A DNA stretch of 64,000 nt from NCBI GenBank assembly GCA_026120185.1, contig JANUWF010001491.1:1240001-1304000 (forward strand). Direction: 5' to 3'. Position numbers and translations under genes: made by a program. A model generated the notes under the pieces. It was given only the letters and a program-made list of their open reading frames with translations, did not search any database and had not been told where the DNA came from. Positions 10,740-22,080 of the stretch are shown one piece after another. Position 1 is the stretch's first letter. Each line of letters starts with the position of its first letter. The stretch comes from Voacanga thouarsii (Eukaryota; Streptophyta; Magnoliopsida; Gentianales; Apocynaceae).

Positions 10740-12150
10740 CCAATGCATATTTCTCACAAGCGTGGAAAATATCCCCAAATTCCTCATCATCTTCATACAA
10801 ATCCTTTACAAGTTCAAAACCAAGAAGTTTAGCATCCAAAAAATTTAGTAGTGCATACCTTCGAGATAGTGCATCCACTACCACATTTTCCTTACCCTTT
10901 TTGTATTAAATGACATATGGAAATATCCCAATAAACTCCATCCACTTTGCATGCCTCTTGTTCAAATTTTGTTGGCTTTTGAGGTGTTTAAGGGTCTCAT
11001 GATCGGTATGAATGACAAACTCTCTTGGTAAAAGGTAGTGTTGCCAATATTGAAGGGTCCTCACCAAGGCAAAACGCTCTTTGTCATAGGTAGAGTAGTT
11101 GAGGGCCACCTCGGACAATTTCTCACTAAAATATGCAATGGGTTTTCTATCTTGGATCAAGACCACACCTATTCACACCCCACTTGCATCACATTCTATC
11201 TCAAATGCCTTCTCAAAATTAGGAAGAATAAGAATTGGAGTTTGGCTCAATTTCTCTTTGAGGGTTTGAAAGGTTTGTTGTTGGGCTTCCTCCCACCTAA
11301 ATCTCACATTTTTCTTTACCACTTCAGTTAGCAGGGCTGCTATAGTGCTAAAATTTTGGATGAACCTCCTACAGAAGCTAACTAGCCCATGGAAAATACG
11401 AACTTAGGTAATGGTGGTAGGGGTGGGCCAATCTTGGATGGCTTTTACTTTTTCCTCATCAACCTCAATCCCTTTGGCACTCACAACATATCCAAGGAAT
11501 GTAATCCTCTCCAAATAAAAAGTGTATTTCTCAAGATTAGCATACAATCTCTCCCTTCAGAGGGTAACAAGAACACTTTGAACACAATTCAAAATGATCT
11601 ACATATGATTTTCTATAGATTAATATATCATCAAAGTACACAACAATAAATTTTCCAATGAATTCCCTCAAAACATGGTGCATTAATCACATGAAAGTAC
11701 TAGAAGCTTTAGATAATCAAAAGGGCATGACAAGCCACTCATACAACCATTGTTTGGTAGGTTTTAAAAGCCGTTTTCCATTCATCCCATTCTCTTATTC
11801 TAATTTGGTGATAACCGGATTTCAAATCAATTTTAGAAAAAATGCATGCACCAAATAGCTCATCAAACAAGTCATCTTACCTAGGAGTGGAATAGCGGTA
11901 TTTTATCGTGATGCTGTTAATAGTGTGATAATCTACGCACATACGCCATGTCCCATTCTTTTTAGGGACCAAGAGAACTGGAACCGCACATAGCCTTAGG
12001 CTCTCTATCACATATCCCTTCTCAAGCAATGCCTCTACTTACTTTTGCAACTCCGTAGACTCTTCCGGGTTGCTTCTATATGCTAGTCGGTTGGATATGA
12101 TAGCTCCGGGCATAAAGTTGATTTGATGCTCAGTACCTCTTATGGGTGGT
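10740..12150 (-). pseudogene. Gypsy-2 reverse transcriptase and RNase H
   Basis: The minus strand encodes, with frameshifts and stops: VDYHTINSITIKYR and [12 protein letters not shown] (first RT Asp) at about 11850-11960, IVVYFDDILIY (YFDD active site) near 11620-11650, FYRRFIQNFSTIAA, the RNase H start [45 protein letters not shown] and VVVDALSRR near 10860. The linker after RNase H (LLNFLDAKLLGFELVKDLY) is visible down to 10740 and then ends abruptly against LTR sequence. The integrase that should follow is missing. The catalytic Asp motifs are present but the frame is broken. Confidence 0.88.
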
Positions 12151-12599
12151 AGTCCCCCAGGCACCTTCTTTAGAAAAACGTCTTCAAATTCTTAAAGAAT
12201 AGCTGCAATTTCATTAGGCAAAGACAATGTAGATTCATCAGTAAAAACATATGAACTTTGGCATAAAAGAAGAATAACCAGTTCCTTAGCTTCTATAGCC
12301 TCTATGACCTCACTTTCTTTTATAAAGTAATTCACTCTTCTTTTACCTCCCCTCTCTTCTTCTTACTCACTCCTATCCTTGATTTTCAAAGGTACTTGTT
12401 TGTCCATCATCTCTCTCAACTCTTTTTCTTTCCTCCATTGTTCTTTCCTCTCAAATTCTTGTTTTTGTTTAACATCTTGCGCTCCCTTCTTTTTTTTCTT
12501 TTTTCTTCATGATTCTTTGATCTTTGTTCACCTCACTAGGGGCCATAGGGATGAGGGTAAACTTAGTTCTCTCATTGAGTAAGGAATAAGTATTCTTCC

Positions 12600-12981
12600 T
12601 CTCATCATGCTTTACGTGCCTATCATATTACCCAGGCCTTCCTAGGAGCAAGTGACCCGCTTGTATGGGTACCACATCACATAGCATATCATCCTTATAT
12701 TTCTCCATCTTAAAAGATACCAAAACTTGTTTGTTTACTCTTATTTCCCCGCTATCATTCAACCATTGCAATTTGTAAAGTTTCGGGTGTTTAATCTAAC
12801 TCATGTCTAATTCTTCAACTAAGTTTGCACTAATCACATTAGTGTAACTCCTACTATCCACAATGACACTACAAGGGGTCTTGTTGATTAAACACCTAGT
12901 GTAGAAAATGTTCTCTCTTTGTTGGTGATCTTGGTCTTCAATGGCTTGTGAAATCCCTGACCTTCTTGTGACTTCCACCAA
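12600..12981 (-). pseudogene. Gypsy-2 aspartic protease
   Basis: Minus-strand frame with QRENIFYTRCLINKTPCSVI followed by VDSRSYTNVISANLVEEL, in the same frame as gag apart from the stop at 12991-12993. After a stop the frame text continues KLYKLQWLNDSGEIRVNKQ and VVPIQAGHLLLGRPG. Retroviral-type proteases need D(S/T)G; here the Gly is Arg (DSR), so the active site is destroyed. The product would have cleaved the Gag-Pol polyprotein. Confidence 0.85.
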
Positions 12982-12990
12982 AGAGTATTC

Positions 12991-14450
12991 TTAACAAACA
13001 ACTTCCCCTTCATCACTCTCCTCTTCTCCATTTCCCTCTTGGTCTCCTTGGTACCTTTCTCCCTCTTCTTCTTCGTCAGTAGAAACCTTACTATAGGGAT
13101 TAGCATACATCGTTCTCTTGCTTGGACACTCATAGGAAGTATGTTCATATCTAAGGAACTTAAAACACTTAATATCCCTATTCCTTTCTGACCTCTCTAT
13201 GGCTTTTCCCTTGTCCTTGTTCCATCCTTTCTTAGGTTTCCAATCTATCCTAGGCTTCCAATCCTCTCTAGGTTTCCAACCTTCCCTAGGTTTGTTGAAG
13301 TCCCTTTGGAATAGCTTAGGGGCTTCATCCTTCTTAATTGGCACCTTGCTAGTAGTGTTGGGGTTTAGAAGTAGTGGTCTAGTAAATGCCCTCCTCTTTA
13401 ATTGCCTCTCAATCTTCATAGCGGCATGTACCATATCCTCTAATCGATCATAGGGGTGTAATTCTACCAAATTGGCAATTTTTCTATTTAATTCTCCCAA
13501 GAACCTTACCCTCGTTGCTCTAGGATCCTCATTGATTTGGGCTCTCATCAATATTACTTCCATCTCTTTATAGTAATCTTCCACATTCTTGTTCCCTTGC
13601 TTAAGAGATTGGAGCCTTTGGTAAAGATCATTGTAGTAATTGTGTGGTATAAACCTTGCCCCCATCATATCTTTCAATAAATTCCAACTAGCCACGGTTT
13701 CCACTCCCATTTGTCTCCTTTCTGCACTAACTTGTTCCCACCAATCCAAAGCATACTCCGAAAATCTCAAAATAGCCAACCTCACTTTTGACCTCTTACT
13801 ATAGGTATGACTTTCTAGGAATATCTCCATCTTGCTCTCCTACTTGAAATATACTGTAGGATCACTCTTGCCATAGAATATGGCCACTTTCAATTTGATG
13901 TGGTTTAACTCCTTCTCATTATCATTTCCTTCTCTCCTACCTCCTCTATTGCCCCATCCTCTATGATGTTCCCCAAGAGCTTCAACTTGTTCCCCCTCAT
14001 ACCATTCATCAACTCCCTCAAACTCTCTTTCTAACCTCCTTAGGTTATTCCCACCATTCTTTCCTTGGCCCCTACCTTATCCTCCTCTCATACTAAGTCT
14101 TCCCTCTCTCATAGGAGCTTGTTAGAATCCCCTGATTGAGTGCTCATCCCACTCTTCCCCTTGTTGGGCATTTAACTGTGGGGGTGGGGGGAGGGGGTAT
14201 GGCTATCGCCATCCCTCATCCTAGGGCTAGGTACTTCAAATTACTCTTGGCCTCTCCTTTGTGCGACGGTAGAAGATTGTCCAAGATGATTTATCAACTC
14301 CCTTGTCATATGTTGGAACTTACTTTGCATAATCCTCATCATAGCTTGCAATTCTTATCGCAAACCCTAGTATCAATTTGTTCTTCTTGAGATCTGCTAT
14401 GTCCACTTGGGTTAGCCCTAGAGATCTCTTGATCATGGGCCATGGTGATG
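12991..14450 (-). pseudogene. Gypsy-2 gag
   Basis: The long minus-strand frame 13830-12991 (279 codons) contains the gag core (RFSEYALDWWEQVSAERRQ, MMGARFIPHNYYNDLYQRL, LKQGNKNVEDYYKEME) and a basic stretch with repeated KPRE.WKP units. It ends with a zinc knuckle and acidic tail (EEEEGERYQGDQEGNGEEES). The knuckle reads CFKFLRYEHTSYEC: the second Cys of CX2CX4HX4C is Phe, so zinc binding is probably lost. Upstream, 14450-13831 holds the N-terminal part with stops; MAHDQEISRANPSG is a plausible start and YGKSDPTVYFK appears just before the open frame. The protein would package element RNA. Confidence 0.87.
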
Positions 14451-15330
14451 GAATATTTACTTATATCTGCAAAACAAAAGATATTAGAAAGAAAAATAGA
14501 TCTTCAATTCACTTCCTTACGTGTTGGCTCTCAAGGTTGATCATTCCACGCACGTGTTTGCTCTCTGAGGCTATTTTAGTAATAGGCTCACCCTCTTGTC
14601 TTTTTCTCAATACTTAAGCCTTCTTGTTCAATCTCAATTCTCCCCAATAGCTAAAGATTTAGTCCAACTTAGTGAATCACATAAATCAATAGATTTTTCC
14701 AATTAGGAGGTCTTAGGGAAATTTCAACAAACACTTGTTGGGCGCCTTAAGCAAACAAGTTTTAATCAAGAATTTCAAGAAATATGGACTCAATCGATAC
14801 AAAAACAAACACTAAACGTACAAAGAAACACTTCTAAACAAGAAACAAACAAGAATTAGCAAGAACAAAGAAAGAAGAACAACTAGAACTAGGATTATGA
14901 AAAACAAGGTGATCACAAGTGTGCACTAGTAAAGTTAAGTTCAATGAGTATGGAATTCAACAATAGAGTAAAATACTAAGTCCCAATATCCTAAGGAATG
15001 AAAATTAAGAATCAAAGTTCCCAACTATAGCTAAAAACATTCTCATGGAACATTTATCAAACACCTTGGATGCAATCCCGTCACTTAAGAACAACCAACA
15101 TTCTCACCCATATTCAAGCAAAATTTCACCACAATTACAAGATAAATTTGTTTCCAAGGATTATATTAACATCAAGGAGAAATTTCTCCAAAGAAAACTC
15201 AAGTTATAACAAAGATTTCATGACAATTTTGGAGCATGCTTTTGAGTTACGGGATTTCCTCTGTTTTTTTTTTTCTTCAACTTTTTAGGGCTCCTTTTCT
15301 TGCTTTCAAGCTTTGATGGAATCAAAACTT
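14451..15330 (-). other. Gypsy-2 5' leader (untranslated)
   Basis: Between the gag start and the primer site. It is A-rich on the minus-strand complement, with an oligo-T run near 15265. I see no conserved coding motif. Length and position fit an untranslated leader. Confidence 0.5.
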
Positions 15331-15347
15331 CCCTTGATCTAATACCA
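15331..15347 (-). promoter_or_regulatory. Primer binding site of gypsy-2 (initiator tRNA-Met type)
   Basis: On the minus strand TGGTATTAGATCAAGGG resembles the TGGTATCAGAGC start used by elements primed with initiator tRNA-Met. It lies on the gag side of the presumed LTR end at about 15355 and points to the minus-strand gag. Confidence 0.65.
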
Positions 15348-15354
15348 AACTCTT

Positions 15355-16080
15355 TGATATGATCTTGTGTAGCTTATTATTGGTATTGTGAGTGGTTTAG
15401 TGGTTATGTGTTCAGCTCAACCAATGGGACCAAAAAACAGAGATTCTTCTTGAGACCCAAAAAAAAAAAAAAGAGGAGAAAATGAAATAATAACCTACCA
15501 TCTATCAAATCCTTGAAGAACTAAGCTTCAAAGACCCTAAAAAATATTAGAAAGTTCTACTATAATCTCACCCCAATATCCTTGAAGCAACAAAGGCAAA
15601 CAAGAACAAATAGAATAGAGAAAATAGGCACCTGAGTAATGGAATTCAAACAAACCTTAGAAGAATAAAACAACTAAAACCCATTCAAAGAAATCACATT
15701 GAATTATCCAAAAGATTTATAGACTCATTTATATGGAAGACTAGCCCTTAAGCATGGTCTTGATCAATATGAATAAGGAGGCTAGAGCCTCTCAAGATTC
15801 TCTCTCAAATTTGAATTAAAATGTGTGAATTGTGTTGTCAAATCACTAAAGGTTCTATTTTTACTACTCTAACCCTAGCTAAGTAATCCCTGAGATTCTA
15901 TTACAGTTTGGGGTCTTAATAAGTCTTTACAAACACTTAAAATTAGAGAAAATCGGAGAAAACGTAAAAAACGCAGGGCAGCCGTCGGCTACCCAAGCTA
16001 CAGCCGGCACCAGTTGCGAATTATCTTTGGGCGGTCGAATGCCAGAATGAAGCCGGCACCAGTTCTACTGCTTAGGCCGA
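15355..16080 (-). repeat. Probable gypsy-2 LTR lying between a pol tail and a gag leader
   Basis: It is bounded on the low side by the primer site (15331-15347) and on the high side by a pol C-terminal tail (16110-16312), both minus strand. It therefore sits where an LTR shared by two head-to-tail copies would be. A GC-richer patch at 15970-16090 has two copies of AGCCGGCACCAGTT (near 16002 and 16051). The upper boundary is not resolved because no second copy of this LTR is in the window. Confidence 0.5.
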
Positions 16081-16109
16081 TGCCGGATGTCTGCTGGAAG
16101 GCCAACTTT

Positions 16110-16312
16110 GGTTAAATTTCATTAGTCTTTGATGCCGACTTGAGTTCTAGTTGGGATCCTTCTTGGATAGTCATTAAAATGAACTCTTGGCTAGCTTCCT
16201 CAACCTTCCAACCCTCTTCCATCTTCAAGCATAATTTTATGAGCAATTGAAACTTATCTTGAAGCTTCTTGGACCTAGATCTTCTCATCGGTCCTTGTCT
16301 TTGCATGGTCAC
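16110..16312 (-). pseudogene. Gypsy pol C-terminal tail
   Basis: Minus-strand frame beginning MTMQRQGPMRRSRSKKLQDKF. The GPMTRSRAKKLQ-type signature marks the extreme C-terminus of pol in the plant gypsy families whose gag has the NKRTM-type knuckle, like gypsy-2 (PSKRTM). Upstream text around 16320 (KVVKIKEGE-like) fits. The integrase body is absent: above about 16420-16560 the sequence becomes the inverted long-LTR arm. Confidence 0.6.
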
Positions 16313-16559
16313 GCCTCTCCTTCCTTGATCTTAACCACCTTGATGAAGCGAAGTCTCATCATTTAAGTTTGTATACATGATTTTTGGTGCACAAAACGGT
16401 GTTTTTCATTATTAAAGTGAGTGGTAGGAGTTGGATTTTGGGTGAACAACCTAAACTTACCGGTGGTCCACTCTGGAAACAAACAGTCCACTTGACTAAA
16501 ATTTGCTAGCTCAAACCGGTATGACCTACTGGACTGGCATTCTATCTGGAAGGGACTCA

Positions 16560-19541
16560 CCCCTCAGAGGTGGCCATCTATTGAGAGACTTACCTTGACC
16601 CTTCAAAGACTAATCCTAGTAATCTACCCTTATTGAATACTCAACGTTGCTTGTCTCACTTGGGAGAAAACTAATCATATAATGTTTTACTTAAGAATAG
16701 CAATTAAGGCATAAGGTTACATTCAATTAATAATTAATATATAATAAATAATTATTAATAAATAAAATTAATAATAAATGAATCATATTTAAATTTTAAT
16801 TAATAAATTTTAATATAGATAATATTTATGGATATAGGTAAAAGTTTTAACTAGGGTCTACAAGGACATTAATTAATTCTAATATTTTATTTATTATTAT
16901 TACTTATATAAAAGATTTATTTATTGTTATATATATATATTATTTCTGATAAAATATTTTATTTATTTGATAAATAAAATATTAATATTTTTTAATTAAT
17001 TTTCCAATCCAAATCCCCCTAGAGTTTCGAATTTCATAGAAAAATATAGTAGTAAAAATAACCTAGGATTAACAAGAAAATAATCATGATTTTCCTATTG
17101 CTAGAGAAGATTCATGAACACATTCTCCATCATCAAACAATAAACTAATCCATTCATGAACATATCCTTAAATCAACATATACTATCACATGGCCAAATC
17201 CTTACTAGGCATAATCATCAATCATGGCTTCAATGGAAAATAAGAACATAAGAACCTAATCACCTTTGGTGCCATAATATCTAACGTGCTTCAAACATCC
17301 ATAAATTCCATTAAGCATGATGAACATACATAGATTCAAAAGGAAAATCCATATAGCTTAGTCATATACACTAATCCTCATGTCCTAACCCCAACCCCTT
17401 CATCCGCATGCATACACTCAATCCCCTATTCATATTCTACTCTTCCTATCAACATCTAAGAGGCAAAAATTTAGAATTACAAAAAAGAGGATTAAGGGAA
17501 AAATACTTGATAGTCGATCCGTTGATGAAGACTAAAGAAGGTCCACGCGCGATTGAGAGTCTTGAGTACTCCAAAGAAAAATAGCCATGGTTGATGGTTG
17601 ATCAACCATTTTGGCAGAGAGAGAGAGAGAGAGCAATAGTACGGTCTATTGTAGATTGAATGAAAGAGGGTGAACAAGAAAGTTGTTCTTGATATACCTT
17701 GATGATGTTCTTTAGACCTTTAAGAAAAAGCTGATTTTGATCCGATTGAAATTTCTTGTTTGCGTGTTTTTGTGTTATAAATACCAGAAATGAGTACTAG
17801 GGATTAAGTAGGAGTAATCTGGAGTATTTGAGAGTGATTGGATGTGTTTAGGGTAGGTTTTGGCTTGAAGATGTATAATGTGTGTTCTTGGTGTTCTTGG
17901 TGAGAATTGAGAGAATTTGAGAGAAAAGCTGTACAAAATCTGGAATGATGTTGGCTGAATGGTCTAAGATGATTAGGAGTTTCAGTTTTCCACTAGGAGG
18001 AGAGAGAATAATCTGATTTTGTTTGAAATTCAAATGGAGAAAATTGTGGAGTTGTTTGAGGTAGGAGATTAGCTAATGGTGTTTGATTGAGAGAGGTTTC
18101 TTTGCTCTTCAATGGAGCCAGTTGGACTGGTTAGATTTATGGCAAGGAAACGAAGGTTGTTCAGGCTTTATTGCTAGCCGAAATGCAGTCTTCAATGGTA
18201 GGGGAAATTCTGGTTTGCTAGCTTGACATAAGAGTGTTTTCATGGAGCAAAATTCTAGATTTTTTTTGAAGCTCAAAAGTGTTTTGGATAGAATGATCTT
18301 AGGAGACTTTTTAGGTGTGATTATGGAGTCCAAGTACTCAAGGTAAGTGTGGAGGTTAATGGTGTTCAGTCCATGGCTGAACAAAGTCCATTTTGCAGAG
18401 ATTTGGAGGTGTTTTTTCAGCCTAGGCATAGGGAGACAAAGCTGGGAATTTTTTAGTTTCAAGTTGTTTAAAGCTTTGAAGGTTGCTGATTTTTCTGTAC
18501 AGAATTTTTGCATTTCTTCAGCCCAATTTGCGGCTGATTTTGAGGGGTCTTTGAGGGTCTTTTGAGGGTGGTTTTCGACCTTCTTTCTGGACAAAAATAG
18601 AGGAGGTTTTTCTGGATTGGTGACAAAAAAAAAAAAGCTTCAATCTCATCTTGGAGTGCACCGAATTTGTACAAAAAATTTTCTAGTTTTGTGCAGTCCG
18701 AATTTTGCACAAAATTTTCAGTCTTCAACCTACATGAAATGACCATTTTTTTTGGAGAAAATGAGTAAGAATACTAGCTAAATTTTTCAAAAGCTTGACT
18801 GTTCAAAATTCTGGAAAATTTCCAAATTTTCTTCATTAAAAACATGAACAACATGAAAGCGAGTTTGAAGGTTCAACCATGGTGATTTATTTCTCTTGGG
18901 ATCCCTCCCTAACTTCTCTCCTATTTTTAGCAAATCCTCTAACTTCCAAGATTGATTTTTGAAATTCAAGGCTGAAGAATTACCACAGAATTTTTGGAAT
19001 TAAAAGAAGAGATTTAATACATTTTGGTTTATTTAAATTATGAAGATGTTAGGACAAAGCTAGAGGTAATAAAAAGGACAAGAATTCTTCTATAATTCTT
19101 TTTAGGACATGATTATATGATTTAGACATTTTCTTCATGTCTCTCCTAATACAACATTTCTATCTTTATGGAATGGAAGAAAAACAAAAATTCAAACATA
19201 ATTAAGATAATCATGAATAAAACCTAAGTGATGGGATTTGAACTCAAGACCTTAGAGATTAAATCACAATGCTCTAACCACTTAACCCCTCTAACTCTTG
19301 TTCTTATTTTCTCACCCCAAATATTCTTCTTATCTAAACCTCAAGCCATCTTCCTATTTTGACCTCAAGCAAAATCACTGTTTTACCCTTCCTACTCAAT
19401 AAGTATAGCTAAGCCTTTTAATCGATAAATCATAATTCTAATGCACATAAAATTATTCAAAAAGTATATTTTTTATGCAGAATAATATAATATGCATCCT
19501 GACCCCCTTACTTTAGGGTTGGCTTTAGGCAGGGTTTCACA
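16560..19541 (-). repeat. Gypsy-type long LTR, minus-oriented (right arm of the inverted pair)
   Basis: Reverse complement of the left arm at 7627. In the minus sense it starts TGTGAAACCCTGCCTAAAGCC at 19541. It carries the polymerase III-like boxes (19233-19289), long low-complexity stretches, the AT-rich block (16730-17000) and, beyond the point where the left arm ends, a segment resembling the L2 LTR. That segment includes CTCAGAGGTGGCCA, TTGAGAGA and GAATACTCAACGTTG at 16570-16650, which match L2 LTR text near 57400-57480. It is non-coding; open frames at 18109-18594 have no recognisable motif. Confidence 0.72.
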
Positions 19542-19960
19542 CGGTATGCTTCGAAACAAACACTTTGTTTTTGGAAGGAAGGTAAAAGTAATACCCGAAA
19601 GATTCTTTTGAATATCCCACAAACAAACACTTGTCAGATTTACTATCAAGTTTGTCAAACTATGACTTTTTGACAAAGGCAGGGTAACCCCATACTCTCA
19701 AGTGAGATAATTTTAGTTTCTTACCAAAGAACATCTCAAATGGAGTAGTGTCAACCGCTTTTGATGGAACTCTGCTTAGAAACCAAAGTCTCTAGTGCAA
19801 CCACCAAAACTATTTTGGTAAGTCTACAAAAGCTATCCTGGTCCGCACCATGTCTAGAAGGGCTCGAGTAAGCTTGGCTATGCTCAACAACATAATCTCG
19901 AAAAAGAACTCTCATTCTGGCTATATTAACGGAAGCCTTAAATTTAATATTGTGTGAGGG
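19542..19960 (-). pseudogene. Copia D integrase C-terminus fragment
   Basis: Minus-strand text parallels copia C at 4752-5062: the CATGCTTCGAAA start, CACTTGTCAGATTTACT, and codons for KCLFVCGIFKRIFRV-like and FEMFFGKK text. The reading frame is broken. It continues copia D pol from 7626, on the far side of the 11.9-kb composite. Upstream of about 19960 no copia motif is seen. Confidence 0.7.
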
Positions 19961-20689
19961 ATTTTTTTATATTAGTGGCCTTATACATAGCATGCATAAT
20001 ATCATCATATATATATGGCATAAGACATAATTACGTGGTATGGTTATAGACTTTTCTTAAATTAAATTTCTCAAGCCATGAAAGAAATTAATATGGTCAA
20101 CCCTATGTGTTCACGCATAATATTAGTAGAAGATCTTATCCTCTTGCCTTGTTTTGGTCACTATCACCGCTGCCTTGTAAATAATTTTTCTAACTTTATC
20201 TAATCTGTATAATCTAGTTGCATATACTTCCTAAGTAAATAAGGCTCGAGTTACATTCGAGGGGAGTTTAGACGAGAAAATAAATTACACTACAATAATA
20301 GAGAAAGCAGGACACGAATGCCCTATTTCATTAAAACCAAAACTGTAAATAATGCATAAACAGATATATTTGGTCTTAGTCCATAACCATCCACCATACT
20401 AATATCATACTCAAAACATATTAAGCAAAATAAAACATAGCATAAATTTCCAAAATTACTATTTGGAAATAAAATCTAAAATTAGAATTGTAGAAAGTAT
20501 ATTAATCTCTAAAACAAAATTTTTTGAAATTAAAAAAAGTTTCCAAAATAAAATTTTGGAAAATTTTAGATAAATTTATATAAAATATAAACTTCCAAAA
20601 TCATTATTTTGGAAAAATAAAACAATTAGTCTCAAAATCAAATTTTGAGGGGGAAAAAAAACCTTTTGGGTCCCTTCCAAAGCACCTCT
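19961..20689. other. AT-rich stretch without recognised content
   Basis: No domain, LTR boundary or reading frame could be supported. A less AT-rich patch at 20220-20345 (GGCTCGAGTTACATTCGAGGGGAG) interrupts it and might belong to another LTR, but I cannot place it. Confidence 0.5.
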
Positions 20690-20875
20690 AAAATCAATAT
20701 TTTAGAAAATATATTAATTGCAAAATCATATCTTAGAAATTAAAAAAATATATAATCTAAAATCAATAATTTAGAAAATATATTAATTGCTAAAATCATA
20801 TTTTAGGAATTAAATAATACATAATTTAAAATCAATATTTTAGAAATATATTTATTGCTAAAACCATATTAAAAC
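20690..20875. repeat. 69-bp tandem repeat, about 2.7 copies
   Basis: The word AAAATCAATA.TTTAGAAA begins at 20690, 20759 and 20828, an exact 69-base period, and ATATATTAATTGC recurs in each unit. Looser copies of the same AAAATCA/TTTTGGAA theme occur upstream from about 20490, so the array is an older degenerate one. Confidence 0.85.
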
Positions 20876-22080
20876 TTAGCAAGGATTATAAATTCCCTTT
20901 AAACTTTAGATAAAACTCTTACCATTCATCAAACCCTTTAAAAACAATTAAAACTTTGGAACATTTTATATGACAACACAAAACTCTTGAATTCAAATTA
21001 ATCAAGTGGATACCTTAGTCTAAGAAAAGTATTTCACCCTTCAAATAAAAACATAGATAACATTAATCACACAAGTCAAGCTATCTACTAACTCAAGTAT
21101 TATAAATTCAAAAATTGCACAACTCTAGTCATGATGTAAGGAATGCACTCTAATTTTTTTCTCTCTATTTTTTTTCAATGACTTAGGGAATTGATAGCCT
21201 CAGGTGCATGGATTTCTCTTCACACACCCTATTAGCCCCCTTTGAGTCATCACTTATCATGTTTTCAACATCTTTCCTCTCTTTTGATTTTGGGAATTCA
21301 TAGCCTCAAGAAAGTGAATTTCTCTTTACTATCCACATTGGCCCCCATAATCAAGCAAAAACAATTTTTCTTCTTATCTTTACAAAGGAAACAACAATCA
21401 ACTTATTTTTTCAATTCTACAACTTACAAAAAATTTTCCGCAATCTTTCCTCTACAAGATCTTTTATCAACTCATATTCCTCATCACAACTCAAAACTAA
21501 GCTAAATTTAAACATATAATATAAGATTTAGCCAATAAACTTTCCCTATATTCATCATATTCTCTATATTCAAACTAGATGAGTCAAATTACATTCAAAC
21601 ACTAATGCATAAACAAGATTAATCAAAATTCTCAATTCTTGACAATATCTATCCAATAAACCAATTTAAAAAAAAATCCACCTATTGACTAAGAAAAATT
21701 CATATCCAAGTAGAAAAAGAATTACAATCTTGCTTAAACAATGAAAACCAAAAAATTTTGAAGAAAAATTTCACAAAAATGACATGAAAAATGTTTCTTC
21801 AACATCATTATCACCCCTACACTGAAACTAGACACTGTCCTCAATGGTCAAAGATATAACAATAAAAGTACAACCAAAAAGACCAAAAAGTAAGAAAGAG
21901 GAAGAAGAGAGAGAAAAGAGGACTTCCATTACACAGTAGGTCCATGACAAGAGGTCCTAATGTCAAAAGAAATAAAACAAAGAAAACATAAATCTAGAAA
22001 AAGAAAAAACATAAAGAAAATGACAAGCAGTAAAAAAAATGGAAGAAGAATCATGGATCATAGAGAAAAATATCCAAATG
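20876..22080 (-). other. Athila B region downstream of pol
   Basis: In the minus sense this follows the pol end of Athila B. It contains the stretch ATTGAGGACAGTGTCTAG (near 21830-21850), reminiscent of sequence after pol in Athila/Tat-type elements. Two related pyrimidine-rich units at about 21180-21245 and 21285-21350 share GGGAATT.ATAGCCTCA. No env-like frame is visible. The end toward 20876 is not defined. Confidence 0.45.

Noticed and set aside
18109..18594. 161-codon minus-strand frame in the right LTR arm
   Set aside because: Low-complexity text without domains, lying inside a repeat that is non-coding in its left-arm counterpart.
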